Assembly (NCBI RefSeq): GCF_041260665.1
Contig: NZ_JBGCCT010000006.1
Coordinates: 354,096 to 418,095 of the forward strand
Origin: Catenulispora sp. GP43
GTDB lineage: Bacteria > Actinomycetota > Actinomycetes > Streptomycetales > Catenulisporaceae
Direction: 5' to 3'
Length of the DNA stretch: 64,000 nt
Shown: piece after piece, positions 53,070 to 64,000 of the stretch
Layout of the letters: each line of letters starts with the position of its first letter
How positions within the stretch are numbered: the stretch's first letter is position 1
The notes under the pieces: generated by a model
What the model saw: the letters and a program-made list of their open reading frames with translations, nothing else
What the model was told of the DNA's origin: nothing
Database searches by the model: none
Translations under genes and position numbers: made by a program

Positions 53070-56000
53070 GGAAGCAAAGCTGCTCGACTACCTCAAGCGC
53101 GCCACGGCTGAGTTGCACGAGACGCGCAGCCGGCTGCGCGAGGTCGAGGCGGCGGACCGGGAGCCGGTCGCGATCGTCGCGATGAGCTGCCGGTATCCCG
53201 GGGACGTGCGCTCCCCGGAGGACCTGTGGCGTCTGGTGGCCGACGGGGCCGACGCGATCGGCCCGTTCCCGGCCGACCGGGGCTGGGACACCGGCGCGCT
53301 GTTCGACGCCGACCCGGACCGCCCCGGCACCAGCTACGTCAACGAAGGCGGCTTCTTCCACGGCGCCCCGGAGTTCGACGCCGCCCTGTTCGGGATCTCC
53401 CCGCGCGAGGCGCTGACCATGGACCCGCAGCAGCGGCTGGTGCTCGAACTGGCCTGGGAGGCCTTCGAGCGGGCCGGGCTGGCCCCGACCGGCCTGAGCG
53501 GGGAGCGCGTCGGCGTGTTCCTCGGCAGCGGCAGCCAGGACTACTACGAGGACCTGGCCCCCGGCGCGGTGGCCGCGGTCATCGACGACTACCTGAGCAC
53601 CGGCAACGCCGCCTCGGTGATCTCCGGCCGGGTCGCCTACGCCTTCGGCCTGGAGGGCCCGGCGCTCACCGTGGACACCGCGTGCTCCTCCTCGCTGGTC
53701 GCGCTGCACCTGGCGGTGCAGGCGCTGCGCCGCCGGGAGTGCACGATGGCCCTGGCCGGCGGCGTCATGGTGATGTCGGCGCCGGGCCCGTTCGTCGCGT
53801 TCAGCAAGCAGCGCGGGCTCGCCCCGGACGGCCGCTGCAAGGCCTTCGCCGAGGGCGCCGACGGCACCGGCTGGTCCGAGGGCGCCGGCACCCTGCTGTT
53901 GGAACGCCTGTCCGACGCCCGGTGCAACGGCCACCAGGTGCTGGCCGTGATCCGCGGCAGCGCGGTCAACTCCGACGGCGCCTCCAACGGTCTGACCGCG
54001 CCCAACGGCCCCTCCCAGCAGCGGGTGATCCGCCAGGCGCTGGCCGACGCGGGGCTGGAGCCCGGCGAGGTCGACGCGGTCGAGGGCCACGGCACCGGCA
54101 CCGTCCTCGGCGACCCGATCGAGGTCCAGGCGCTGCTGGCGACCTACGGCAAGGAGCGCGCCGACGGCCGTCCGCTGTGGCTGGGCTCGATCAAGTCCAA
54201 CATCGGCCACGCGCAGGCCGCCGCCGGGGTCGGCGGCGTGATCAAGATGGTCGAGGCGATGCGCCACGGCGTGCTGCCGCAGACGCTGCACGCCGCCAAG
54301 CCCTCCGAGCGGGTCGACTGGTCCGCCGGGAATGTCAGGCTGCTGACGGCGCGGCGCGAGTGGCCCGAGACCGGCGCCCCGCGCCGCGCCGGCGTCTCCT
54401 CCTTCGGCGTGAGCGGCACCAACGCGCACCTGATCCTGGAGCTGCCCGAGCCGCTGCCGGCCGGCGCCCCGGCCGACGACGCCGAGGCCGACGTGGCCGA
54501 GCTGGTCAAGCAGGTCGGCCTGGTCTCGGCCGGGTGGCCGGCCGAGGCGCCGGTCCCGTGGCCGCTGGGCGGACACGGCGACCAGGCGCTGCGGGCCCAG
54601 GCCCAGCGGCTGCTGACGCACCTGGACGCCCGCGGTGCCGCCGCCCCTACCGCCGCCGACACCGCCGCCGACACCGCCGCCGACACCGCCGCCGACACCC
54701 TGGACATCGGCTACTCCCTGGCCACCGGCCGCGCGCCGCTGGACCGCCGCGCCGTGGTGTTCGCCGACCGCGAGCACGGCGGCCGCGCCGGCCTGGCCGC
54801 GCTGGCGCAGGGCTCCGGCGCCCCGGCCGACCCGGCGGTGGTGCAGGGTGTGGCCGACACCGGGCTGACCGCCTTCCTGTTCTCCGGCCAGGGCGCCCAG
54901 CACCCCGGCATGGGCAAGGAACTGTACGAGGCCTACCCGGTCTTCGCCCAGGCCTTCGACGAGGTCTGCGACGCCTTCGACCTCGACCAGCCGCTGCGCG
55001 ACGTGGTCTTCGGCAAGCCCCGGCTGCTGAACCAGACCCGGTACACCCAGCCCGCGCTGTTCGCCGTCGAAGTCGCGCTCTTCCGCCTGACCGCCTCCTG
55101 GGGCCTGGTCCCGGATCTGCTGCTGGGCAACTCGATCGGCGAGATCGCGGCGGCGTACGCGGCCGGCGTGCTGTCGCTGGCCGACGCCTGCACCCTGGTC
55201 ACCGCGCGCGGCGCGCTGATGCAGGCGCTGCCCGCCGGCGGCGCGATGGTCGCCGTCCAGGCCACCGAAGAGGAAGTCAGGGCCCTGCTGATCGACGGCG
55301 TGGACATCGCCGCGGTCAACGGCCCCCGCTCGGTGGTGCTCTCCGGCGACGAGGACGCGGCCCTGAAGATCGCCGCGCACTTCGGGGAGCAGGGCCGCAA
55401 GACCACCCGGCTCCAGGTCTCGCACGCGTTCCACTCCTCGCGGATGGACCCGATGCTGGCCGAGTTCGCCGAGGTCGCCGCCGGGCTCACCTACCACGCG
55501 CCGGAAATCGCCCTGGTCTCGGGACTGACCGGGCAGATCGCCACCGCCGAGGAGCTGGCCGACCCGGACTACTGGGTGCGGCACGTGCGCCAGACCGTGC
55601 GCTTCCACGACGGCGTCCAGCGGCTCGCGGCCGAGGGCGTGAGCCGGTACGCCGAGATCGGGCCCGACAGTGTCCTGATCGCGCCGGCCGAGGAAGCCCT
55701 GGCCGACGCGGCGCAGGCCGCCACGTTCGCCCCGCTGCTGCGCAAGCGCCGCGGCGAGCCGGCCACGCTGATGACGGCGCTGGCCCGGCTCTACGTCAGC
55801 GGCGCCGCCCTGGACTGGACGGCGGTCTTCGCCGGCAGCGGCGCGCGCCGCGTCGACCTGCCGACCTACGCCTTCCAGCGCCGCCGCTACTGGCTCGACG
55901 CCCGGGGCCGCGCCGACGGCTCGGCCACGGTGGCCGCGGCCGGGCTCGCTGCTGCCGGCTATGGAGGAGGCGAGCACCCGCTGCTGGGTGCCGCTGTCAC

Positions 56001-59000
56001 CCTGGCCGACACCGACGGCGCGGTGATGACCGGGCGCCTGGCCGCCGAGGCCCAGCCCTGGCTCGCCGACCACGTGCTCGGCGGCACGGTGACCGTGCCG
56101 GGCACCGCGTTCGTGGAACTGGTGGTGCGGGCCGGCGACTTCGTGGGCTGCGGCCGGATCGAGGAGCTGACCCTGAGCAGCCCGCTGGTGCTGCCGGCGG
56201 GCTCCATGTCGACACAGTCCGGGGTCCAGGTCCAGGTCGCGGTGCAATCCCCGGACGCCGCCGGGCGCCGCACCCTGACCGTGTATTCCAGGCCTGAGGA
56301 AGACGGCCCGGGCTCGGACTGGACCCTGCACGCCACCGGCACGCTCGCCCCGGCGCTGGACGCCCCGAGGTCCCGGACGGCGACCTGGCCGCCGAGCGCG
56401 GCGCGGCCGGTGACGCTGGACGGGCTCTACGAGGCCTTCGCCGAATCAGGGATCGACTACGGACCGGCCTTCCGCACGCTCAGCGCGGTCTGGCAGCAGG
56501 ACGAGGAGATCTTCGCCGAGGTGCGGCTGCCCGAGAGCGAGGCGCAGCGGGCCGGAGCCTTCGGGTTGCACCCGGCGGCGCTCGACGCCGCGACCCACGC
56601 GCTGCGCGCGGTCGGGATCGCGAAGGACGCCGCGAACGCCGTGAACGGCGTGAACGGCGCCGGCGGCGAGGACGAGGGGCGCATGCCCTTCTCCTGGTCC
56701 GGCGTGCAGCTGTACGCCACCGGCGCCTCGGTGCTGCGCGTGCGCTTCACCCCGTCCGGTGCCGACGCGTTCACCGTCGAGGTGACGGACCCGGCCGGCG
56801 ACCTGGTGGCCTCGGTGGACTCGGTCGCGTTCCGGCCGATCGTGCTGCCGAGTGCCACGGCGGTCGCGCCCTTGTACCGGCTCCACTGGCGGCCCCTGCC
56901 GGCCGCGGCCGCGCAGCCGGGTTCGACCGCGCGCTACGAGCTCTTCCACAGCACTCCCGGAACCGACGCCGAGAGCGTGCGCACGGCCACCGCGCACGCG
57001 TTGCGCACCGTCCAGGAGGCGCTGGCCGAGGACTCCGCCGACAGCCCGGTCGTCGTGGTCGTCACCCGCGGCGCGATGTCCGCCGACGGTGTGGACGTCG
57101 CCGACCTGGCGGGCGCCGCGGTGTGGGGCCTGGTCCGCTCGGCACAGGCCGAGCATCCCGGGCGGTTCGTGCTGCTGGATGTGGATCAGGACGCTGACTC
57201 TGATGCCGACCTGAACGCCGTGCTGCCCGCGCTGCTGGTCGCCGGGGAGCCGCAGGCGGTGCTGCGCGGCGGTGTCGTCCGGGTGGCCCGGCTGGCGCGG
57301 CTGTCCAAGCCGGGGGAGCAGGCGGCCCCGGCGTTCGACCCCGAGGGCACGGTCCTGATCACCGGCGCCTCCGGTGCGCTCGGCCACCTTCTGGCCCGCC
57401 ACCTGGCCTACGAGCGCGATGTCAGGCATCTGATGCTGCTGAGCCGCGGCGGCGCGGAGGCGGTGGCCGACCTGGCCGCCGAGCTGTCCGATGCCGGTGT
57501 CGCGGTCCAGGCGCTCGCCTGCGACGTCGCAGACCACGACGATCTGGCCGCGGCGCTGGCCGCCGTGCCGTCCGCGCACCCGCTCACCGCCATCGTGCAC
57601 ACCGCCGGTGTCCTCGACGACGGCGTGGTCACGGCTCTGACCCCGGAGCGGGTCGCGACCGTGCTGCGCCCGAAGGTGGACGGCGCGCTCAACCTGCACG
57701 CGCTGACTCAGAACACTGACCTGGCGGCGTTCGTGCTGTACTCGTCGGTGTCCGGCGTGCTCGGCGCGCCCGGGCAGGCGAACTACGCGGCGGCCAACAG
57801 CTTCCTGGACTCCTTCGCCGCGCACCTGCGATCCCACGGACGGCCGGCGACCTCGTTGGCATGGGGCCAGTGGGAGCAGGCCGACGGCATGGCCGGCACC
57901 GCGCGGACCGTCGGCACCTCGGCCCTGAGCCCGCTGTCCGCCGAGCAGGGGCTGGCCTTGTTCGACGCGGCACTGGTCGCTGGTCAGGCAAATCTGGCCC
58001 CGATCAAGCCCGACTTCGCCGTCCTGCGCCGCCGCGACGCCGCGCTTCCGTTCCCGTTGTACGACCTGGCCGGACGCGAGCGCCTGCGCACCGCGGCCGG
58101 TGAAGGCGGCGGCGCGGGTCAGGACTCTGTCAGCGCGTTCCGCCGGACCCTGGAGGCGCTGCCCGAGGCCGACCGTCCGGCCGCGGCCCTGGAGCTCATC
58201 CGGAGCCACGCCGCCGCGGTGCTCGGATACGGCTCGGCGGCCGAGATCGAGCCCGGCGTGCAGTTCCAGCAGCTCGGCTTCGACTCGCTGACCGCCGTCG
58301 AGCTGCGCAACAACCTGAACGCGGCCACCGGGCTGCGGCTGCCGGCCACGCTGGTCTTCGACTACCCGACGCCCGCGGCGCTGGCCGAGCATCTGCTGAG
58401 CGCGGCCTCCGGTGCCATCGCCACGGTCGCCGTGCGCCAGCACCACGACGACGAGCCGATCGCGATCGTCGGCATGGCCTGCCGGCTGCCCGGCGGCGTC
58501 GGCTCCCCGGCCGACCTGTGGCGCCTGGTCGCCGACGGGGTGGACGGCATCGGTGCCTTCCCTGCCGACCGTGGTTGGGACCTGGCCGCGCTGTACGACC
58601 CTGCGGGCCGCCGGCCCGGGACCACGTCGGTGAACGAGGGCGGGTTCCTCTACGACGCCGGCGACTTCGACCCGGTCTTCTTCGGCGTCTCGCCCAAGGA
58701 GGCGGCGCTGATCGACCCGCAGCAGCGGCTGCTGCTGGAGGCCTCGTGGGAGGCGCTTGAGCGCGCGGGCATCGACCCGGCCTCGCTCAAGGGCAGCGCG
58801 ACCGGCGTCTACGCCGGCGTGCAGTTCCACGACTACGTCGGCAGCAACAGCACCGGCTCGATCGTCACCGGCCGCGTCGCCTACAGCCTGGGGCTGGAGG
58901 GGCCGGCGGTCAGCGTCGACACGGCCTGCTCCTCCTCGCTGGTCGCGCTGCACTGGGCCGCGCAGGCGCTGCGCGGCGGCGAGTGCTCGCTGGCGCTGGC

Positions 59001-62000
59001 CGGCGGCGTCACGGTGATGGCGACCCCGGAGACCTTCGTGGAGTTCAGCCGGCAGGGCGGCCTGGCCGCCGACGGCCGGTGCAAGGCGTTCTCCGCGGAC
59101 GCCGACGGCACGGCCTGGGCCGAGGGCGTGGGCATGCTCGTGCTCGAACGCCTCGCCGACGCCCGCCGACTCGGCCACCCGGTGCTGGCGCTGGTCCGCG
59201 GTTCGGCGGTGAACCAGGACGGCATGTCCAACGGCCTGACCGCGCCCAACGGTCCCTCGCAGCAGCGGGTGATCCGCCAGGCGCTGGCCAACGCCGGCCT
59301 GTCCGCCGCCGACGTGGACGCCGTCGAGGCGCACGGCACCGGCACCCGGCTCGGCGACCCGATCGAGGCCCAGGCGCTGCTGGCGACCTACGGCGCGGAA
59401 CTGCCGCCCGAGCGGCCGCTGCGGGTCGGCTCGGTGAAGTCGAACATCGGCCACGCACAGGCCGCCGCCGGTGCCGCCGCGGTGATCAAGATGGTGCTGG
59501 CGCTGCGCAACGAGGAACTGCCGCGCACGTTGCACGTGTCGGAGCCCTCGCCGGAGGTCGACTGGTCCGCGGGGAACATCAGCCTGCTGACCGAGTCGGT
59601 CGCGTGGCCGCGCAACGGCCGCGTGCGCCGTGCCGGTATCTCCTCCTTCGGGATCAGCGGTACCAACGCGCACGTGATCATCGAGGAGCCGCCGGTGGTC
59701 GCCGAGGCCGTGGCCCTTGAGACCGCCGAAGTCCCGAAGGACCCGGCCGTCATCGCCTGGCCGGTAGCGGCCCGTACGCAATCCGCGTTGCGCGGCCAGG
59801 CCGAGCGGATGCTGTCCTACCTGGACGACAACTACGACCAGGACCTCGCCTCGATCGGCTACTCGCTGGCCTGCACCCGCACCGCCTTCGAGCACCGCGC
59901 GGTGATGGTCGGGACGAAGCGCGCGGACTTCCTGCGCGGCCTGATGGCCCTGGCCGACGGCGAGCAGACCCCGGGCCTGACCACCGGCTCGGCGTCGGCG
60001 GCGGGCAAGAGCGCGGTCCTGTTCTCCGGACAGGGCTCCCAGCGCATCGGGATGGGATCAGGCCTCTACCAAGCCTTCCCGGTGTTCGCCGCCGCCTTCG
60101 ACGAGGTCTGTGCCGCGCTGGACGCGCACCTGGACCGTCCGGTGCGCGAGGTGATCGACGGGGACCAGAAGGTCCTGAACCAGACCGGCTATGCGCAAAG
60201 CGCGCTGTTCGCTCTCGAAGTCGCGCTCTACCGCCTGCTGGAGTCCTTCGGCATCCGCCCCGACTACGTCGCCGGGCACTCCGTCGGCGAGCTCGCGGCG
60301 GCGTACGTGGCCGGGGTGTGGACGCTGGCCGACGCCGCGAAGCTGGTCGCCGCGCGCGGCCGGCTGATGCAGGCGCTGCCGGTCGGCGGCGCGATGATGG
60401 CGGTCGCGGCGCCCGAGGCCGAGGTGCGTGCGGCTCTGACGCCGGAGGTGGACATCGCGGCGGTCAACGGGCCGGCCTCGACCGTCATCTCGGGTCCGGA
60501 GGACGCGGTGCTGGCCGTGGGCGCGAACTTCACCCGCTCCAAGCTGCTGGCCGTCTCGCACGCTTTCCACTCGGCCCTGATGGAGCCGATGCTGGAGGAA
60601 TTCCGCCGGGTCGCGCAGAGCGTTTCCTTTGCTGCGCCTCGGATCCCGGTCGTGTCCAACCTGACCGGCGGTCTGGCCGAGGCCGAGGAGCTGATGGACG
60701 CCGAGTACTGGGTGCGCCATGTCCGGCAGGCTGTGCGGTTCGCGGACGGTGTCGGCACCTTGCAGGCGCAGGGCGTGACCCGGTTCGTCGAGCTCGGTCC
60801 GGACGCCACGCTGACCGCGTTGGCCGGTGAGACCCTTGGCGACGAGCGGGTCGGCGAGGCGGTTCTGACTCCGTTGCTGCGCAAGGACCAGGACGAGGCC
60901 AAGGCGCTGTGGTCGGGGCTGGCGGCGCTGCACGTCCACGGCCTGTCCCCGGACTGGGCCGCGGTGTACACCGCGGCCGGCCCGAGGCCGCAGACGGTCG
61001 AGCTGCCGACCTATCCCTTCCAGCGCAAGCGCTACTGGCACCAGAGCTTCGGCGCCCCGGGCGGCGAGCAGGGCGGGGCGGAGCACCCGCTGATCGGGGC
61101 CGGCACCGAGCTGGCCGGCGAGGGCGGGTCGCTGTTCACCGGGCGGCTGTCGCTGGGGACGCATCCGTGGCTGGCCGACCATGTGGCGGCCGGGGCGGTG
61201 ATCTTCCCGGGCGCCGGGTTCGTCGAGCTGGCTTTCCACGCCGGCGCGCAGGTCGGGTGCGACCGCGTCGAGGAGCTCGTCCTGGAGGCCCCGCTGCTGC
61301 TGCCCGAGCGCGATGGCGTGCGGATCCAGTTCGCCGTCGGGGCGCCGGGCGCCGGTGGGAGCCGGCCGTTCACCGTGCACTCCAAGGTCGAGGACGGGTC
61401 GGGCGAACAGCCCTGGATCCGGCACGCCACCGGGGTGCTGGCCCGGGCCGGCGCCGCCGCTTCCTTCGATCTGGCGGTGTGGCCGCCGGCGGGGGCCGAG
61501 CCGGTGGCGCTGGACGGCCGGTACGAGCAACTGGCCGAGGCGGGCCTGGCTTACGGCCCGGCGTTCCGCGGCCTGCGCGCCGCGTGGAAGCGCGGCGCCG
61601 AGGTCTTCGCCGAGGTCGCCTTCGACCAGGCCGGGCCGGCCGATCCGGACCGGTTCGGGCTGCATCCGGCGGTGTTCGACGCGGCGCTGCACGCGATCGG
61701 CCTGACCGAGGTCGCGGCCGGCGAGCCGATGCTGCCGTTCTCCTGGGAGCAGGTGGAGCTGCACGCGGTCGGCGCGTCGAGCCTGCGGGTGCATGTGCGG
61801 CCGGTCGGCACCGGCACCGCGGCGCTGGAGCTGGCCGACGCAGCCGGACGTCCGGTGGCCTCGATCGGCTCGCTGGTGCTGCGTCCGGCGGCGGTGCTGG
61901 CCACGCCGGTCGTGACGAGCGGCGGTGCCGATTCGATGTACCGGCTCGGATGGGAGCAGATCAGCGCCTCCGGGCACAGCGACACCGACACCTGGGTCCT

Positions 62001-63825
62001 GGTCGGCGCCGACCCGTGGGGTCTGGCCGGCGCGTTGAACGTCGACGCGGTGGCGGATCTGGACGCGGCGGTGCGGGCCGAGACGCTGGTGGTGTGTGCG
62101 GGTACTGAGTCGGCATCGCTGTCACAGGACCTTGATGGCGGCGCTGTTCATGAGCACCTGCACCGCATGCTCGGCTTCCTGCAGGGCTGGCTCGCCGACG
62201 CGCGCTTCGCCTCCTCCCGGCTGCTGGTCGTCACGCGCGGCGCGCAGGACTGCGACGACCGGGCGGCCCGCGACCTCCTCGGCGCGGCGGTGGCCGGTCT
62301 GGTGCGCTCGGCGCAGGCCGAGCACCCGGGCCGGATCAGCCTGGTCGACATCGACGCGGTGCCCACGGCGGCCGGGAAGCTGGCGGCCGCCGCGGCGAGC
62401 GAGGAGCCGCAGACCGCGGTGCGGACCGGCGTCCTGCTGGCTCCGCGGGTCGAGGCCGTTGATGTGGCCGAGCAGCGCGCGGATGCCGGACCGGCGTGGG
62501 ACCCCGAGGGCACCGTGCTGGTCACCGGCGGCACCGGAGCGCTGGGCGGCGCGGTCGCCCGGCATCTCGTGGGCCGGCACGGCGTCCGGCACCTGCTTCT
62601 GCTGGGCCGGCGCGGCGCCGACGCGCCGGGCGCGGCCGAGCTCGGCAGGCAGCTCGCGGACCTCGGCGCCACCGCGACGTTCGCGGCCTGCGACGTCGCC
62701 GACCGGACGGCGCTGGCCGAGGCGCTCGCCGCGATCCCGGCCGACCGGCCGCTGCGCGGCGTGGTGCACGCGGCGGGCGTCGTGGACGACGCGACGGTCG
62801 CCTCGCTCACCCCGGAGCGGGTGGACGCGGTGCTGCGTCCGAAGGTGCTGGCGGCGCTGAACCTGGACGCGCTGACCCGGGACGCGGACCTGACCTCGTT
62901 CGTGCTGTTCTCCTCGGCCTCCGGGGTGCTCGGCGCGCCGGGCCAGGGCGCGTACGCCGCGGCCAACGCGTTCCTGGACGCGCTGGCGGCCGACCGGCGC
63001 GCGGCGGCCCGGGCCGGGACGTCGCTGGCCTGGGGCATGTGGGAGGCGATCGACGGCGCGGGCATGGCCGCCGGCCTCACCGAGGCGGACCTGCGGCGGA
63101 TCGCGGCCTCCGGAGTCGGGGCCCTGACCGCCGAGCAGGGGCTGGCCCTGTTCGACCGGGCCGGCGAGCTCACCGACGCGCTGCTGCTGCCGGTGCGCCT
63201 GGACCGCGCCGCCCTGGACCACGCCGGCGACGAGCTGCCGATGCTGTTGCGCGGTCTGGTCCGCACGGCGGCCAAACGGACGGCCGGCGAGGCGGAGCCG
63301 GAGTCGGGCTCGCTGCGCGACCGTCTGGCGGCGCTGCCGGCGCACCAGCGCGAACCCGCCCTGCTGGACCTGGTGCGCACCCAGGCGGCCACGATCCTGG
63401 GGTACGCCGACGCCCAAGAGCTGCCGGCTGACCGCGCCTTCAGCGAACTGGGCTTCGACTCCCTGTCGGCGATGGGCCTGCGCAACAAGCTGGTGCTGGT
63501 CACCGGCCTGAAGCTGCCGGCCAGCCTGGTCTTCGACTACCCCGACTCCCGCACCCTGGCCGGCTACCTGGCCACGGAGCTGATCCCGCAGGAGGCCGAC
63601 GGCGAGGAGGCGCTCACCGACCAGAAGGTCTCCGAGATCCTCGGCTCCATCCCGCTGTCCCGGCTGCGCGACGCCGGGCTGCTGGACAGCCTGCTGGAGC
63701 TGGCCGGCGTCCGGGCACCGCGGGAGAGTCAGGACACTGCGGCGGACGCGGGCTCGTCGATCGACGAGATGGACAGCGACGCGCTGATCCAGATGGCGAT
63801 CGCGGCAGCGGGCGAGCAGGACTAG
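53062..63825 (+). CDS. modular type I PKS 4: two KS-AT-DH-KR-ACP modules
   Basis: A 3587-residue subunit. N-docking helix [20 protein letters not shown]. Module A: KS (Cys208), AT from ~604 (Ser691 in GNSIGE, Asn replacing the usual His; HAFH from 788), DH from ~972 (His1004, Asp1175), KR from ~1431 (LDD, Tyr1575), ACP Ser1742. Module B: KS from 1798 (Cys1956), AT from ~2318 (Ser2407, HAFH from 2500), DH from ~2675 (His2707, Asp2873), KR from ~3152 (VDD, Tyr3298), ACP Ser3467. Both modules look malonyl-specific and alkene-forming. The C-terminus carries the [15 protein letters not shown] docking helix, unlike those of PKS2 and PKS3. Start ATG 53062 overlaps PKS3 by 8 bp behind GGCGAGG. Confidence 0.95.
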   Translation: MAEEAKLLDYLKRATAELHETRSRLREVEAADREPVAIVAMSCRYPGDVRSPEDLWRLVADGADAIGPFPADRGWDTGALFDADPDRPGTSYVNEGGFFHGAPEFDAALFGISPREALTMDPQQRLVLELAWEAFERAGLAPTGLSGERVGVFLGSGSQDYYEDLAPGAVAAVIDDYLSTGNAASVISGRVAYAFGLEGPALTVDTACSSSLVALHLAVQALRRRECTMALAGGVMVMSAPGPFVAFSKQRGLAPDGRCKAFAEGADGTGWSEGAGTLLLERLSDARCNGHQVLAVIRGSAVNSDGASNGLTAPNGPSQQRVIRQALADAGLEPGEVDAVEGHGTGTVLGDPIEVQALLATYGKERADGRPLWLGSIKSNIGHAQAAAGVGGVIKMVEAMRHGVLPQTLHAAKPSERVDWSAGNVRLLTARREWPETGAPRRAGVSSFGVSGTNAHLILELPEPLPAGAPADDAEADVAELVKQVGLVSAGWPAEAPVPWPLGGHGDQALRAQAQRLLTHLDARGAAAPTAADTAADTAADTAADTLDIGYSLATGRAPLDRRAVVFADREHGGRAGLAALAQGSGAPADPAVVQGVADTGLTAFLFSGQGAQHPGMGKELYEAYPVFAQAFDEVCDAFDLDQPLRDVVFGKPRLLNQTRYTQPALFAVEVALFRLTASWGLVPDLLLGNSIGEIAAAYAAGVLSLADACTLVTARGALMQALPAGGAMVAVQATEEEVRALLIDGVDIAAVNGPRSVVLSGDEDAALKIAAHFGEQGRKTTRLQVSHAFHSSRMDPMLAEFAEVAAGLTYHAPEIALVSGLTGQIATAEELADPDYWVRHVRQTVRFHDGVQRLAAEGVSRYAEIGPDSVLIAPAEEALADAAQAATFAPLLRKRRGEPATLMTALARLYVSGAALDWTAVFAGSGARRVDLPTYAFQRRRYWLDARGRADGSATVAAAGLAAAGYGGGEHPLLGAAVTLADTDGAVMTGRLAAEAQPWLADHVLGGTVTVPGTAFVELVVRAGDFVGCGRIEELTLSSPLVLPAGSMSTQSGVQVQVAVQSPDAAGRRTLTVYSRPEEDGPGSDWTLHATGTLAPALDAPRSRTATWPPSAARPVTLDGLYEAFAESGIDYGPAFRTLSAVWQQDEEIFAEVRLPESEAQRAGAFGLHPAALDAATHALRAVGIAKDAANAVNGVNGAGGEDEGRMPFSWSGVQLYATGASVLRVRFTPSGADAFTVEVTDPAGDLVASVDSVAFRPIVLPSATAVAPLYRLHWRPLPAAAAQPGSTARYELFHSTPGTDAESVRTATAHALRTVQEALAEDSADSPVVVVVTRGAMSADGVDVADLAGAAVWGLVRSAQAEHPGRFVLLDVDQDADSDADLNAVLPALLVAGEPQAVLRGGVVRVARLARLSKPGEQAAPAFDPEGTVLITGASGALGHLLARHLAYERDVRHLMLLSRGGAEAVADLAAELSDAGVAVQALACDVADHDDLAAALAAVPSAHPLTAIVHTAGVLDDGVVTALTPERVATVLRPKVDGALNLHALTQNTDLAAFVLYSSVSGVLGAPGQANYAAANSFLDSFAAHLRSHGRPATSLAWGQWEQADGMAGTARTVGTSALSPLSAEQGLALFDAALVAGQANLAPIKPDFAVLRRRDAALPFPLYDLAGRERLRTAAGEGGGAGQDSVSAFRRTLEALPEADRPAAALELIRSHAAAVLGYGSAAEIEPGVQFQQLGFDSLTAVELRNNLNAATGLRLPATLVFDYPTPAALAEHLLSAASGAIATVAVRQHHDDEPIAIVGMACRLPGGVGSPADLWRLVADGVDGIGAFPADRGWDLAALYDPAGRRPGTTSVNEGGFLYDAGDFDPVFFGVSPKEAALIDPQQRLLLEASWEALERAGIDPASLKGSATGVYAGVQFHDYVGSNSTGSIVTGRVAYSLGLEGPAVSVDTACSSSLVALHWAAQALRGGECSLALAGGVTVMATPETFVEFSRQGGLAADGRCKAFSADADGTAWAEGVGMLVLERLADARRLGHPVLALVRGSAVNQDGMSNGLTAPNGPSQQRVIRQALANAGLSAADVDAVEAHGTGTRLGDPIEAQALLATYGAELPPERPLRVGSVKSNIGHAQAAAGAAAVIKMVLALRNEELPRTLHVSEPSPEVDWSAGNISLLTESVAWPRNGRVRRAGISSFGISGTNAHVIIEEPPVVAEAVALETAEVPKDPAVIAWPVAARTQSALRGQAERMLSYLDDNYDQDLASIGYSLACTRTAFEHRAVMVGTKRADFLRGLMALADGEQTPGLTTGSASAAGKSAVLFSGQGSQRIGMGSGLYQAFPVFAAAFDEVCAALDAHLDRPVREVIDGDQKVLNQTGYAQSALFALEVALYRLLESFGIRPDYVAGHSVGELAAAYVAGVWTLADAAKLVAARGRLMQALPVGGAMMAVAAPEAEVRAALTPEVDIAAVNGPASTVISGPEDAVLAVGANFTRSKLLAVSHAFHSALMEPMLEEFRRVAQSVSFAAPRIPVVSNLTGGLAEAEELMDAEYWVRHVRQAVRFADGVGTLQAQGVTRFVELGPDATLTALAGETLGDERVGEAVLTPLLRKDQDEAKALWSGLAALHVHGLSPDWAAVYTAAGPRPQTVELPTYPFQRKRYWHQSFGAPGGEQGGAEHPLIGAGTELAGEGGSLFTGRLSLGTHPWLADHVAAGAVIFPGAGFVELAFHAGAQVGCDRVEELVLEAPLLLPERDGVRIQFAVGAPGAGGSRPFTVHSKVEDGSGEQPWIRHATGVLARAGAAASFDLAVWPPAGAEPVALDGRYEQLAEAGLAYGPAFRGLRAAWKRGAEVFAEVAFDQAGPADPDRFGLHPAVFDAALHAIGLTEVAAGEPMLPFSWEQVELHAVGASSLRVHVRPVGTGTAALELADAAGRPVASIGSLVLRPAAVLATPVVTSGGADSMYRLGWEQISASGHSDTDTWVLVGADPWGLAGALNVDAVADLDAAVRAETLVVCAGTESASLSQDLDGGAVHEHLHRMLGFLQGWLADARFASSRLLVVTRGAQDCDDRAARDLLGAAVAGLVRSAQAEHPGRISLVDIDAVPTAAGKLAAAAASEEPQTAVRTGVLLAPRVEAVDVAEQRADAGPAWDPEGTVLVTGGTGALGGAVARHLVGRHGVRHLLLLGRRGADAPGAAELGRQLADLGATATFAACDVADRTALAEALAAIPADRPLRGVVHAAGVVDDATVASLTPERVDAVLRPKVLAALNLDALTRDADLTSFVLFSSASGVLGAPGQGAYAAANAFLDALAADRRAAARAGTSLAWGMWEAIDGAGMAAGLTEADLRRIAASGVGALTAEQGLALFDRAGELTDALLLPVRLDRAALDHAGDELPMLLRGLVRTAAKRTAGEAEPESGSLRDRLAALPAHQREPALLDLVRTQAATILGYADAQELPADRAFSELGFDSLSAMGLRNKLVLVTGLKLPASLVFDYPDSRTLAGYLATELIPQEADGEEALTDQKVSEILGSIPLSRLRDAGLLDSLLELAGVRAPRESQDTAADAGSSIDEMDSDALIQMAIAAAGEQD
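54649..54696. repeat. 12-bp in-frame repeat in PKS4
   Basis: accgccgccgac four times, encoding (TAAD)4 in the KS-AT linker. Confidence 0.9.
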
Positions 63826-63859
63826 GAGGGCTGGGCAAGACTGGGCAGGGCGGAGCAGG

Positions 63860-64000
<141 letters not shown>

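Overview
The window is very GC-rich DNA from a filamentous actinomycete. The evidence is codon usage, GTG starts, a WhiB-type regulator, a membrane-anchored Ser/Thr kinase, an STAS anti-sigma antagonist, many secreted hydrolases and a large modular type I PKS. I cannot name the genus from sequence alone; a Streptomyces/Catenulispora-like organism fits. The last ~140 bases are homopolymer runs that look like a poor contig end, so the PKS locus may continue beyond it.

Left part (1-23.9 kb) is a mosaic of single genes. In order: a partial membrane-anchored esterase; an STAS protein; a secreted CBM/FnIII protein with a C-terminal hydrolase-like domain; an alpha/beta hydrolase; a short Rho paralogue; an MFS exporter preceded by a 19-codon reading frame that is complementary to the 16S rRNA 3' end and by terminator-like hairpins; a small secreted peptide; an S53 protease; an unrecognised gene; a pyruvate oxidase-type TPP enzyme; a tiny membrane protein; a WhiB regulator; a membrane-anchored glutamate-synthase-like FMN protein; a coiled-coil protein; a YihY/BrkB membrane protein; a Ser/Thr kinase; remnants of an amino-acid permease; and a 1455-residue secreted alpha-1,3-glucanase (GH87-like) with three discoidin, two FnIII and two CARDB-like domains.

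Right part (24-63.8 kb) is a polyketide locus. A PPTase and a metallophosphoesterase (translationally coupled), a free-standing ACP and a divergent free-standing adenylation enzyme are followed by an FtsX/ATPase ABC exporter, a type II thioesterase and four PKS genes in one tightly coupled operon. Architecture: PKS1 = KS-AT-DH-KR-ACP-KS-AT-DH-KR-ACP-TE; PKS2 = KS-AT-DH-KR-ACP; PKS3 = KS-degenerate AT-KR-ACP; PKS4 = KS-AT-DH-KR-ACP-KS-AT-DH-KR-ACP.

The only TE sits in the first PKS gene, so gene order is not assembly order. From the docking-domain types I infer PKS2 -> PKS3 -> PKS4 -> PKS1-TE, giving a polyene chain (four consecutive DH+KR modules at the end) on a starter that may be activated by the adenylation enzyme and carried by the free ACP. 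Most AT domains carry the malonyl-type HAFH motif. The second AT of PKS1 has QAVH, and the PKS3 AT has lost its catalytic Ser (Cys instead) and its small subdomain. A TAGGGGT-containing motif, including an exact 12-bp copy in two places, recurs in four intergenic regions of the locus. No pathway regulator gene is visible in the window.
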